A stretch of 64,000 nucleotides of DNA from Hamadaea sp013361475 (GTDB lineage Bacteria; Actinomycetota; Actinomycetes; Mycobacteriales; Micromonosporaceae). The translations under genes were made by a program, and so were the position numbers. The stretch spans positions 62,001 through 126,000 of the forward strand of contig NZ_JBFAHM010000003.1 in assembly GCF_040654195.1 (NCBI RefSeq), read 5' to 3'. Below the pieces are notes generated by a model. The model was not told the DNA's origin, made no database searches, and saw only the letters and a program-made list of their open reading frames with translations. Below are positions 8,237 to 16,000 of this stretch, piece after piece (position 1 is the first letter of the stretch; each line of letters begins with the position of its first letter).

Positions 8237-10073
8237 TCTTGACGACCTCCTCCAGCATCGAGGCCAGCTCGGCGGACGTGAACGGCAGCCCGCGGACCTG
8301 GTTGTACGCGACCACGTCGACCAGATGGCGACCGCGGATCACCTGCGCCAGCTGACCCAGGTTCATCTCGGGGATCACGACCCGGTCGTACGCCTTGAGC
8401 ACCTCGCCGAGGTTGGCCGGCATCGGGTTGAGGTGCCGCAGATGTGCCTGGGCGACGGCCAGCCCCCGTTGACGCAGGTCCCGGCAGGCCGCGCCGATCG
8501 GCCCGAAAGTCGAACCCCAGCCGAGCACGAGCACCTTCGCCTGACCGGAGGGGTCCTCCACGGTCAGGTCCGGCACCTCGATCGCCTCGATCCGGGCGGC
8601 TCGCGTACGCACCATGAAGTCGTGGTTCTCCGGGTCGTAGGAGATGTCCCCGGTGATGTCGCGCTTCTCGAGGCCGCCGATGCGGTGCTCCAGTCCCGGC
8701 GTACCGGGGACGGCCCACGGGCGGGCCAGCGTCTGCGGGTCGCGCAGATAAGGCAGGAATTTGCCGTCCTCGCCGTTCGGCTCCGTGGCGAACTCCACCC
8801 GCAGGTCGGGCAGGCTCGCGACCTCCGGCAGCAGCCACGGCTCGGAACCGTTGGCGATGTAGCCGTCGGACAGCAGCAGCACCGGCGTCCGGTAGGTGAG
8901 CGCGATCCGGCACGCCTCCATCGCCGCGTCGAAGCAGTCGGCGGGGGAGCGCGGCGCGATCACGGCCACCGGCGCTTCGCCGTGCCGCCCGTAGAGCGCC
9001 ATGTTCAGGTCGGCCTGCTCGGTCTTGGTCGGCATGCCGGTGGACGGCCCGGCCCGCTGCACGTCGACGACCACCAGCGGCAGCTCCAGCATGAGGCCCA
9101 GCGAGATCGTCTCGCTCTTGAGCGCGACACCAGGACCACTCGTCGTGGTGACGCCCAGCGCACCGCCGTAGGACGCGCCGAGGGCGATGCCGGCCGCCGC
9201 GATCTCGTCCTCGGCCTGCACCGTGGTCACGCCGAACTTCTTGTGCTTGCTCAGCTCATGCAGGATGTCCGAGGCCGGCGTGATCGGGTACGCCCCCAGC
9301 ACGATCGGCAGTTTCGCGCGTACGCCGGCGGCCACGATGCCCAGGGCCAGTGCGGTGTTGCCGGTGATGTTCCGGTAACGCCCGGCGTGCATCTTCGCGG
9401 GCTTGACCTCGTAGCGGACCGCGAACGCCTCGGTGGTCTCGCCGAACGACCAGCCCGCCTCGAAGGCGGCGATGTTCGCGTTGACCAGCTCCGGCCGGGC
9501 GGCGAACTTCTTGCGCAGGAACTGCAGGGTGGACTCGTGCGGCCGGGAGTAGAGCCAGCTCAGCATGCCGAGGGCGAACATGTTCTTGGCCCGCTCGGCG
9601 TCCTTCTTGCTGATCGGGTGCTCCGCGAGGGCGCCGACCGTCATGCTGGTCAGCGCGACCGGGTGTACGTGATACGACGACAGCGACCCGTCCTCCAACG
9701 GCGACGCCGCGTAGCCGACCTTCTGCAGGTTGCGCTTGGTGAACTCGTCGGTGTTGACGATGATCGTCGCGCCGCGCGGCAGGTCGGCCAGGTTGGCCTT
9801 CAACGCCGCCGGGTTCATCGCGACCAGCACGTTCGGCGCGTCACCCGGAGTGAGGATGTCGAAGTCGGCGAAGTGCACCTGGAAGCTGGAGACGCCGGGC
9901 AGGGTGCCGGCCGGCGCCCGGATCTCCGCGGGGAAGTTGGGCAACGTCGAGATGTCGTTGCCGAGCTGCGCGGTCTCCGAGGTGAATCTGTCGCCGGTCA
10001 ACTGCATGCCGTCGCCCGAGTCACCGGCGAACCGGATCACGACGCGATCGAGCTGCTGCGTCTCCTTGGCCAC
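8229..10073 (-). CDS. korA: 2-oxoacid:ferredoxin oxidoreductase, alpha subunit (gamma-alpha fusion)
   Basis: A 614-residue subunit in which the gamma domain (about 1-190, with FAGDSGDGMQL) is fused ahead of the alpha pyrimidine-binding domain (GAYPITPASDILHEL near 250-265) and the transketolase C-terminal-like domain. This fused two-subunit form is the actinobacterial 2-oxoglutarate:ferredoxin oxidoreductase type. It is the first gene of the korA-korB operon; the ATG start at 10073 gives MAKETQQ. It diverges from the orphan nuoA at 10198, with 124 bp between them for both promoters. Confidence 0.93.
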   Translation of the reverse strand: MAKETQQLDRVVIRFAGDSGDGMQLTGDRFTSETAQLGNDISTLPNFPAEIRAPAGTLPGVSSFQVHFADFDILTPGDAPNVLVAMNPAALKANLADLPRGATIIVNTDEFTKRNLQKVGYAASPLEDGSLSSYHVHPVALTSMTVGALAEHPISKKDAERAKNMFALGMLSWLYSRPHESTLQFLRKKFAARPELVNANIAAFEAGWSFGETTEAFAVRYEVKPAKMHAGRYRNITGNTALALGIVAAGVRAKLPIVLGAYPITPASDILHELSKHKKFGVTTVQAEDEIAAAGIALGASYGGALGVTTTSGPGVALKSETISLGLMLELPLVVVDVQRAGPSTGMPTKTEQADLNMALYGRHGEAPVAVIAPRSPADCFDAAMEACRIALTYRTPVLLLSDGYIANGSEPWLLPEVASLPDLRVEFATEPNGEDGKFLPYLRDPQTLARPWAVPGTPGLEHRIGGLEKRDITGDISYDPENHDFMVRTRAARIEAIEVPDLTVEDPSGQAKVLVLGWGSTFGPIGAACRDLRQRGLAVAQAHLRHLNPMPANLGEVLKAYDRVVIPEMNLGQLAQVIRGRHLVDVVAYNQVRGLPFTSAELASMLEEVVKNV

Positions 10074-10197
10074 CTGCGTCCTCCTGACGGACGGGTCGTC
10101 CTGTACTACCGGGAAAGCGTACGTCGCTTACCACGCTGACACTTCATCGGCCGGTGCGCCAGGCCCACCCTGTGGGCAAGGGCGTTATGCTGCGCAC

Positions 10198-10569
10198 GTG
10201 GATGGCTACCTCGGCTCGTACGCGACCCTGGGACTGCTGGTCGCGGTGGCGGTGGTCTTCTTCGTGATTGCTTTCGGGGCGAACCGGCTGCTGCGCCCGG
10301 CGAATCCGGCGAACGGTGCCGGAAAGTTCGACACGTACGAATGCGGACTCGACCCGGTCGGCGGCGGCTGGGCGCAGGTGCACATTCGCTACTACCTCTA
10401 CGCGTACCTCTATCTGCTTTTCGCGGTCGAGGCCGTCTTCCTGTTCCCCTGGGCCGTGGTCTACCTGCGGCAGGGACTCACGACCGTGATCGAGATGGCC
10501 ATCTTCGTCGCGGTCCTCGCACTCGGTCTGTTGTACGCGTGGCGCAAGCGTGTTCTGGTGTGGGAGTGA
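10198..10569 (+). CDS. nuoA: NADH-quinone oxidoreductase subunit A (isolated paralogue)
   Basis: A 123-residue membrane subunit with three predicted helices, containing the conserved KFDTYECGLDPVGGG loop and the YYLYAYLYLLFAVEAVFLFPW helix region of complex I subunit A. The cysteine in YECG is the one that changes accessibility with enzyme state. A GTG start at 10198 gives the correct family N-terminus; the longer open frame upstream is antisense to korA and not credible. No other nuo gene follows: the next gene is an unrelated DivIVA-like protein. Beside korAB this looks like the remnant or nucleus of a second complex I cluster fed by ferredoxin. Confidence 0.92.
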   Translation: MDGYLGSYATLGLLVAVAVVFFVIAFGANRLLRPANPANGAGKFDTYECGLDPVGGGWAQVHIRYYLYAYLYLLFAVEAVFLFPWAVVYLRQGLTTVIEMAIFVAVLALGLLYAWRKRVLVWE

Positions 10570-10630
10570 CACCTGAGAATTCGGGTGGCAGGGTCGCTTT
10601 CTGACCCGGGTTCGTGCCACGATCGCAGGC

Positions 10631-11341
10631 ATGGCTCAAGTCCTGCTTCTGCTCGTCGTCGCACTCACCGTCGGTGCCGTCGTCTTCGGCGTGATGGTGC
10701 TGGTCAGCGGGGGTGACCCCGGAATGGCCGGAGTGGAGCCGGACGGCCGTGGGCGTCCGCTGCCCGGCAGCCGCCCGCTCGTCGAGCAGGATGTCGCGAA
10801 GGTGACATTCGATGTCGGCCTCCGCGGATACCGGATGGATCAGGTCGACCGGGCGCTCAAGCGCGTGGCGTACGACATCGGTTATAAGGACGAACTGATC
10901 AACGTCCTGGCGGCGGAGGTCGAGGCGCTGCGCGACGGCCGGGTCGAAGACGCCGACGCCCTGCAGGCGGCGCGCCTGGCCGCGTCGAGCGAGCCGGAGC
11001 CCGAGACGCCGCCCGCGCTGATCGACGGCACCGTGACCGAGAGCGGCCCGGCCATCGACGAGCCCGCCGACAAGCCCGAGCCGGCCGAGGAGGCCAAGCA
11101 GACGCAGCCCGAGATCGACTTCGACGAGGTGCCGGACGGTCCGTTCGCACCGTGGCCGGCGGCCGAGGAGAAGGCCGAGGCGTCGACGCCGGAATCGGCC
11201 GAGGCTTCGGCTACCGCCTCGGACGAGGCGAAGGAAGACGAGACCGATCATCCGACCGACGGGCCGGTCGCGGAGAAGACCGACGACAAGCCGGCCGACT
11301 CCGACGCCGACGACGGCGACCGGGTGGTGACCCGAGGGTGA
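10631..11341 (+). CDS. DivIVA-domain membrane protein with acidic tail
   Basis: A 236-residue protein with an N-terminal transmembrane helix (residues 3-28), then a short DivIVA-like motif (VTFDVGLRGYRMDQVDRALK near 60-78) and a long Glu/Asp/Pro/Ala-rich, probably disordered tail from about 115. In DivIVA proteins the matching N-terminal segment senses curved membrane and helps place growth machinery at poles or septa. Here the domain follows a true membrane helix, so it is probably a bitopic protein rather than a coiled-coil scaffold. Its TGA overlaps the GTG of the next gene by 4 bp, so the two are coupled. Confidence 0.75.
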   Translation: MAQVLLLLVVALTVGAVVFGVMVLVSGGDPGMAGVEPDGRGRPLPGSRPLVEQDVAKVTFDVGLRGYRMDQVDRALKRVAYDIGYKDELINVLAAEVEALRDGRVEDADALQAARLAASSEPEPETPPALIDGTVTESGPAIDEPADKPEPAEEAKQTQPEIDFDEVPDGPFAPWPAAEEKAEASTPESAEASATASDEAKEDETDHPTDGPVAEKTDDKPADSDADDGDRVVTRG

Positions 11342-11826
11342 CCTCGGAGGCTCAACCGCCGACGCCTGCCGAACCGGGCACCGGCGAAGTCACCGCGACG
11401 GTCATCGTCGACGCCCCGGCCGAACGCGTCTTCGCCGCGTTCCTCGCCTGGGAACGCCAAGGCGACTGGATCCCGTTCACGACCGTCCGCGTCGTCGAAG
11501 GCGACGGCGGCGAAGGCAGCCTGATCGAGGCGATCACGCAAGCCGGACCGGCGGTGATCAAGGACGAGATGCGCGTGGAGAAGGTCGACGCGCCCTACGA
11601 GCTGCGGGTCGTCCACTGCGGCAAGATCCTGCGGGGACCGGGCGTGCTGCGATGCACCCCGATGGCCGGCGACCGTACGCAAGTCGTCTGGCACGAATGG
11701 TTCCAGCTCCCCGGCGGCGTGGTCGGCAAAGCCGTGTGGCCGTTGCTCTGGCCCGGCTCGAAGGTCGGCTTCAAACGTGCGCTACGCAAGTTCGCCCGCC
11801 TCGTCGAAGCCGGCTCCCTTCCCTGA
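11338..11826 (+). CDS. SRPBCC (START-like/polyketide cyclase) family protein
   Basis: A 162-residue cytosolic protein with the SRPBCC pattern: VTATVIVDAPAERVFAAFL at the start of the fold, a central beta-sheet, and a C-terminal amphipathic helix (SKVGFKRALRKFARL) that lines the ligand cavity in this family. The function is unknown; relatives bind hydrophobic ligands or serve as aromatase/cyclases, and there is no polyketide synthase nearby. The GTG start at 11338 overlaps the previous stop (GTGA), which marks both the start and the operon. Confidence 0.75.
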   Translation: MTSEAQPPTPAEPGTGEVTATVIVDAPAERVFAAFLAWERQGDWIPFTTVRVVEGDGGEGSLIEAITQAGPAVIKDEMRVEKVDAPYELRVVHCGKILRGPGVLRCTPMAGDRTQVVWHEWFQLPGGVVGKAVWPLLWPGSKVGFKRALRKFARLVEAGSLP

Positions 11827-11941
11827 CCTCGGACTCGCCGAGCCGAGATCCGCAGGACCTCGTCGCGATAGCCCGGGTGATCTGTCACACCGCGTGGCGG
11901 CACCCTCGGTACACCGGTTCGCCGGACGTAGCATGGGACGC

Positions 11942-13084
11942 ATGTCCGCGCCTGCCACGACGCTCGCCGATGCGATCACTGCCGCTCTGGCCACCGTCAA
12001 CGACCCCGAGATCCGCCGCCCGATCACCGATCTGGGCATGGTGGAGTCCGTCGCCGTCGACGGCACGACCGCGTCGATCGGCATCCTCCTGACCGTGGCT
12101 GGGTGTCCGCTGCGTGACAAGCTGCGCGAGGACATCACCGCGGCGGTGACGGCGGTGCCCGGTGTCGATGCGGTGGAGATCGCCTTCGGGGTGATGAGCA
12201 CCGAGCAGCGGCAGAACCTGCAGAAGTCGCTTCGCGGGCCGGGTGCGGCTGAGCCGGTGATTCCGTTCGCGCAGCCTGGTTCCCGCACCCGCGTGTACGC
12301 GGTCGCCTCCGGCAAGGGTGGCGTCGGCAAGTCCAGCGTGACCGTGAACCTGGCCGCCGCGTTGGCCGCCAAGGGACTGAGCGTCGGTGTGATCGACGCC
12401 GACATCTACGGCCACTCCGTTCCGCGCATGCTGGGGGCCGATGGTAGCCCGACGCAGGTCGAGGACATGATCATGCCGCCGCAGGCGCACGGGGTGAAGG
12501 TCATCTCGATCGGCATGTTCACCTCCGGCAATGCCGCCGTCGTCTGGCGCGGGCCGATGCTGCACCGGGCGCTGCAGCAGTTCCTGGCCGACGTCTACTG
12601 GGGCGACCTGGACATTCTGCTGCTCGACCTGCCGCCGGGCACCGGTGACGTGGCGATCTCCCTGGCCCAGCTGCTGCCGAACGCCGAGATCCTCGTCGTC
12701 ACGACGCCGCAGCAGGCCGCGGCCGAGGTCGCGGAGCGGGCGGGCGCGATCGCGCTCCAGACCCATCAGCGCTTGGTCGGCGTGGTCGAGAACATGTCAT
12801 ACCTGGAGCTGCCGACCGGCGAACGGATGGAGCTGTTCGGAGCGGGCGGCGGTCAGACCGTGGCCGACTCGCTGACGCAGCTGATCGGGGCGCCGGTGCC
12901 GCTGCTGGGCCAGATTCCCCTCGACACCCGCGTGCGGGAGGGCGGCGACGAAGGCAATCCCGTCGTGTTGGCCGCGCCGGATGCTCCGGCCGCAGCCGCG
13001 CTGCAGAGCGTGGCCGACCGCCTCTCCGTACGCAAAGAGTCGCTCCTCGGCAAGCCGCTCGGCCTGAGCCCGGCGCGCCGCTGA
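11942..13084 (+). CDS. mrp: Mrp/NBP35-type ATP-binding iron-sulfur carrier
   Basis: A 380-residue protein with an N-terminal DUF59/MIP18-like domain (1-95) and a MinD/Mrp P-loop ATPase domain. The deviant Walker A GKGGVGKS lies at 124-131, followed by VIDADIYGHSVPRML and LDLPPGTGD. Mrp proteins transfer [4Fe-4S] clusters to apo-enzymes. The ATG at 11942 is used; an in-frame ATG three codons upstream (11933) cannot be excluded. A clear intrinsic terminator follows at 13101. It converges on tatB, as in the comparable M. tuberculosis region, where mrp lies near htrA-tatB. Confidence 0.93.
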   Translation: MSAPATTLADAITAALATVNDPEIRRPITDLGMVESVAVDGTTASIGILLTVAGCPLRDKLREDITAAVTAVPGVDAVEIAFGVMSTEQRQNLQKSLRGPGAAEPVIPFAQPGSRTRVYAVASGKGGVGKSSVTVNLAAALAAKGLSVGVIDADIYGHSVPRMLGADGSPTQVEDMIMPPQAHGVKVISIGMFTSGNAAVVWRGPMLHRALQQFLADVYWGDLDILLLDLPPGTGDVAISLAQLLPNAEILVVTTPQQAAAEVAERAGAIALQTHQRLVGVVENMSYLELPTGERMELFGAGGGQTVADSLTQLIGAPVPLLGQIPLDTRVREGGDEGNPVVLAAPDAPAAAALQSVADRLSVRKESLLGKPLGLSPARR

Positions 13085-13100
13085 CCCGACGCATACGCCA

Positions 13101-13134
13101 AACGAGCCCCGGTCAACGCCGGGGCTCGTTTTCG
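13101..13134 (+). terminator. Intrinsic terminator after mrp
   Basis: A GC-rich stem, AACGAGCCCCGG / CCGGGGCTCGTT-like arms around a short loop (tcaacg), is followed by TTTTCGTT. It begins 17 bp after the mrp stop. Confidence 0.88.
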
Positions 13135-13172
13135 TTGCTCATGAAGTGGGCGTTGATCAGGGAGTTGCGGGG

Positions 13173-13237
13173 TCGATCAGGGTCTGGCGGACACGACACA
13201 CCGATCGATCACGGCCATAGGTTCATGATCGCGCGGA
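13173..13237. repeat. 65-bp intergenic repeat, family 3, copy A
   Basis: Starts TCGATCAGGG and ends GTTCATGATCGCGCGGA. It aligns without gaps to copy B at 15936-16000 with about 80 percent identity; both share GGACACGACAC and TCGATCACG. It lies between the mrp terminator and the convergent tatB stop. No coding capacity is apparent. Confidence 0.75.
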
Positions 13238-13254
13238 AAGCCCGGTAGGGAAAG

Positions 13255-13704
13255 TCAGGTGGCGTCGGCGAAGCGGTTCGGGGCGGAACCGCCGCCATCG
13301 GTGGGGCCTGAGCCGGTTCCGGTGGAGCCCGAGCCGGCGGAGTCGGCCGACTGGATCGGCGTCCGGTGGTCGAGGTTCGACGCCGTGGACTTCAGCTCGT
13401 CCCCGATGCCCTGGACGTCCCGCTTCACGTCGTTGAGCAGGCCTTCCAGCGGCTTGCGCAGGTTGGCCTCCTCTTCCTCGCTGAGGATGTGCTTGCGGAG
13501 GAAGGTCTTCGGGTTCAGGTCCTCGAGGCTGATGTCGGTGCCGAGTTCCTTGCTGAGGTCGCCGGTCGCGTTGCGGGCCATGTTCCGCAGGTTCCGCAGC
13601 ATGCGTACGCCGTCGGAGATGACGTTGGGCAGCTTCTCGCCGAAGACGATCAACGCGAGCAGGAGGATGACCAGGACCTCCCACGCATCCAGGTTCTCGA
13701 ACAC
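13255..13704 (-). CDS. tatB: Sec-independent protein translocase subunit TatB
   Basis: A 149-residue protein. One N-terminal transmembrane helix (EVLVILLLALIVFG) is followed by the FGEKLPNVISD hinge and amphipathic helix of TatB, then a charged helical region and a Ser/Gly/Thr-rich tail. With TatC it binds twin-arginine precursors for export in the folded state. The GTG start at 13704, preceded by GAGAGAGG, puts the membrane helix at the N-terminus as required; a longer open frame to 13773 adds an Arg-rich stretch that does not fit. It lies downstream of htrA in the same direction, as in other actinobacteria. Confidence 0.9.
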   Translation of the reverse strand: MFENLDAWEVLVILLLALIVFGEKLPNVISDGVRMLRNLRNMARNATGDLSKELGTDISLEDLNPKTFLRKHILSEEEEANLRKPLEGLLNDVKRDVQGIGDELKSTASNLDHRTPIQSADSAGSGSTGTGSGPTDGGGSAPNRFADAT

Positions 13705-13794
13705 CCTCGTCGCCTCTCTCGCGGCCGCACGTGCCCGCCACGGCCGGGGGGCACCGCGCCCTAGGGTAGTCACCCCGAAGCGCTATCGGCGAGC

Positions 13795-15159
13795 CTACTT
13801 CGCGTCGGCGGCCAGCGTCACCGTCACATCTTTCCGGTCGGAACCGCGCTGGTAGCGTACGGTCACCGCGGATCCGGGCGGATATTTGCGGACGAGTGCG
13901 ATCAATTCCACCGGTTCGCTCACGGCGTGCCCGTCCAGGGAGATGATCACGTCCCCGTCCTTCATGCCCGCGTCGGCGGCCGGTCCGGCCGGGTCGACCT
14001 GCGCCACGCGTACGCCCCGGAAGGCGTCGTCCAGCCTGGCCCCGATGACGGTACGCCGGGCGCGGCCGTGGGCGATGATCTCCTCCGCGATGCGTTTGGC
14101 CTGGTTGATCGGGATGGCGAAGGCCAGGCCGATGTTGCCGGCCGAGTCGTCGTCGGTGGCCATCGACTTGATCACGGAGTTGATGCCGACGACCTCGCCC
14201 GCTCCGTCGAGCAGTGGTCCGCCGGAGTTGCCGTGGTTGATGGCGGCGTCGGTCTGTATGGCGGCGTAGTAGCGCGTCAGTGTCGGATCGCCGGCCGCGA
14301 GCAGCCGGTCGACGGCGCTGACGATGCCGGAGGTGACCGTGCCGGGCAGGGCCAGCGGCGAGCCGACCGCCAGCACCGGGTCGCCGACCTGCACGGTCGT
14401 CGAGTCGCCGAGTTCGAGCGGCTGCAGGTTGCTCTTGGGTACGCGGAGGACGGCCACGTCCGACTCGGGGTCCGAGCCGAGCAGCCGGGCCGCGGTCGAG
14501 CTGCCGTCGTTCAGCACCACGGACAGGCTCGATCCGCCGGAGACGACGTGATCATTGGTGATGATGTAGGTCCCGTCACCCACGGCGAACCCTGAGCCCA
14601 GCGCGGTTCCGCCGGGGATCTGGGCGCGTACGGTGACGACGCTCGGGAGCACCCGGGCCGCGATGGCCGCGAACGACTGCGGCGGGCGCTGGGCCAACGC
14701 CGCGATCGGCCGGTTCGAGCTGCTCAGGGCCGCGGTCGGCCGCCGGGCCGCGGTCACGAAACCCACGCCGAGCGCTCCGCCCATCACTCCGGCCACCAGC
14801 GCGGCCGCGATCACCAAGGCCGCCACCATGGCGGTACGCCGAGTGAACCAACCGCCGTCGGAGACTCGGTCGGTGGCGGGTGCGTCGGTGTGCCCGGGAA
14901 CGGTGAGGCTCACCGGTGCGGACGGGTCTCGCCAGGGATCCGAGCGCGCATCGCTCCACCAGTGGCCGGCGGCCGGTTCGGCCGGGCGTACTGGGGGTGC
15001 GGTCCACGTCGCGCTTGTCTGGGGGTCGGACCATGCCTGGTCCGCCCACATTCCGTCGTCGGTGCGGCCCTCGGTCGGCGACTCCGGGTCACCGCTGGCA
15101 GCGGCGCGCTCGGCGGCGTCGTCATCGTCGGGCTGGCGCCAGTTCCAGCCGTCGGTCAC
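13795..15159 (-). CDS. htrA: HtrA/DegP-like membrane-anchored serine protease with PDZ domain
   Basis: A 454-residue protein: an acidic Trp/Pro-rich cytoplasmic region (1-107), one transmembrane helix (108-136), a chymotrypsin-fold protease domain with catalytic triad His204 (TNDHVVSG), Asp234 (SDVAVLRV) and Ser312 (GNSGGPLL), and a C-terminal PDZ domain (about 370-454). It acts at the outer face of the membrane in quality control of exported proteins. The GTG at 15159 is chosen because the frame upstream is antisense to the neighbouring gene and unlike the family. In M. tuberculosis its homologue follows sigE and rseA; both are absent here. Confidence 0.9.
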   Translation of the reverse strand: MTDGWNWRQPDDDDAAERAAASGDPESPTEGRTDDGMWADQAWSDPQTSATWTAPPVRPAEPAAGHWWSDARSDPWRDPSAPVSLTVPGHTDAPATDRVSDGGWFTRRTAMVAALVIAAALVAGVMGGALGVGFVTAARRPTAALSSSNRPIAALAQRPPQSFAAIAARVLPSVVTVRAQIPGGTALGSGFAVGDGTYIITNDHVVSGGSSLSVVLNDGSSTAARLLGSDPESDVAVLRVPKSNLQPLELGDSTTVQVGDPVLAVGSPLALPGTVTSGIVSAVDRLLAAGDPTLTRYYAAIQTDAAINHGNSGGPLLDGAGEVVGINSVIKSMATDDDSAGNIGLAFAIPINQAKRIAEEIIAHGRARRTVIGARLDDAFRGVRVAQVDPAGPAADAGMKDGDVIISLDGHAVSEPVELIALVRKYPPGSAVTVRYQRGSDRKDVTVTLAADAK

Positions 15160-15324
15160 GAGTCTCAGAATGTCATGGATGGGTGGTTCATGATGATTTT
15201 TCGCGAGATCCAGGGTTGTCCGGATCACTGACTGGCGGCTCGGCCGAGAGCCTCCCCGGCTTGCCTCGAGGGGCCTGATCGACGATCTCCCACTACTATC
15301 CACAGGGGAAATGGGGAGGACGTG

Positions 15325-15915
15325 ATGACGAGGCAGCTCGGGCCGTCGACGGCGGGCGGGCGCGGCATAGACGGCTACCTCGCCGAGGACGTCGTCCTGC
15401 AGACCGCCCGGACGCTCGCCCACGAGCTGGGTCTGGCTCCCATCGCCGCCTCCACCGGGGCCGCGCTGCGGCTGTTCGCTGCGATGGTCAACGCGCGGGC
15501 GGTCATTGAGATCGGCACCGGCACCGGTGTGAGTGGACTGTGGCTGTTGCGCGGCATGCGGCCGGACGGCGTACTGACCACAATCGACACCGACGCCGAG
15601 CATCAGCGCTTCGCCCGGCGGGTCTTCCTCGAAGCCGGGTACGCCTCCTCGCGGAGCCGCGTCATCGCCGGGCGGGCGCTGGACGTCCTGCCCCGGTTGA
15701 CCGACGGCGGATACGACCTCATGGTCATCGACGGCGATCCCGCCGAGCACGACGCCGGGGTGATCGGGGCCGCCCGGCTGCTGCGTCCGGGTGGCGTCGT
15801 GGCGGTCGTCGGGTGCGGGTTCGACCTGGCCGAGGCGATCCGGGATCGCTCCGACACCTGGTTGCCCGCGTTGCTGCCGACTCCGGACGGCCTGCTCGCC
15901 GCCGTACGCCGCTAA
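15325..15915 (+). CDS. Class I SAM-dependent O-methyltransferase
   Basis: A 196-residue Rossmann-fold methyltransferase of the caffeoyl-CoA/catechol type. It has the SAM-binding loop VIEIGTGTGVSGLWLL, the acidic residue after TIDTD, and the MVIDGDPAEH motif that binds metal and catechol in this family. It corresponds in position and family to M. tuberculosis Rv1220c, which precedes sigE. The ATG at 15325 follows GGGGAGGA at a good distance; the GTG three bases earlier is too close. A DnaA-box-like CTATCCACA lies just upstream (about 15297-15305). The physiological substrate is unknown. Confidence 0.85.
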   Translation: MTRQLGPSTAGGRGIDGYLAEDVVLQTARTLAHELGLAPIAASTGAALRLFAAMVNARAVIEIGTGTGVSGLWLLRGMRPDGVLTTIDTDAEHQRFARRVFLEAGYASSRSRVIAGRALDVLPRLTDGGYDLMVIDGDPAEHDAGVIGAARLLRPGGVVAVVGCGFDLAEAIRDRSDTWLPALLPTPDGLLAAVRR

Positions 15916-15935
15916 TCGATCACCTGCTCCGGGAA

Positions 15936-16000
15936 TCGATCAGGGCACAGGGGACACGACACGCCGGTCGATCACGACCGTGAGTTCATGATCGCGCGGA
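15936..16000. repeat. 65-bp intergenic repeat, family 3, copy B
   Basis: Gap-free match to 13173-13237. It contains an inner hairpin CGGTCG-atca-CGACCG. Its right end reaches into pepA and supplies the last codons and the TGA stop (15986-15988) of that gene. It lies between the convergent O-methyltransferase and pepA stops. Confidence 0.75.

Noticed and set aside
9730..10197. Upstream extension of the nuoA reading frame
   Set aside because: It runs antisense through korA; NuoA homology begins exactly at the GTG at 10198.
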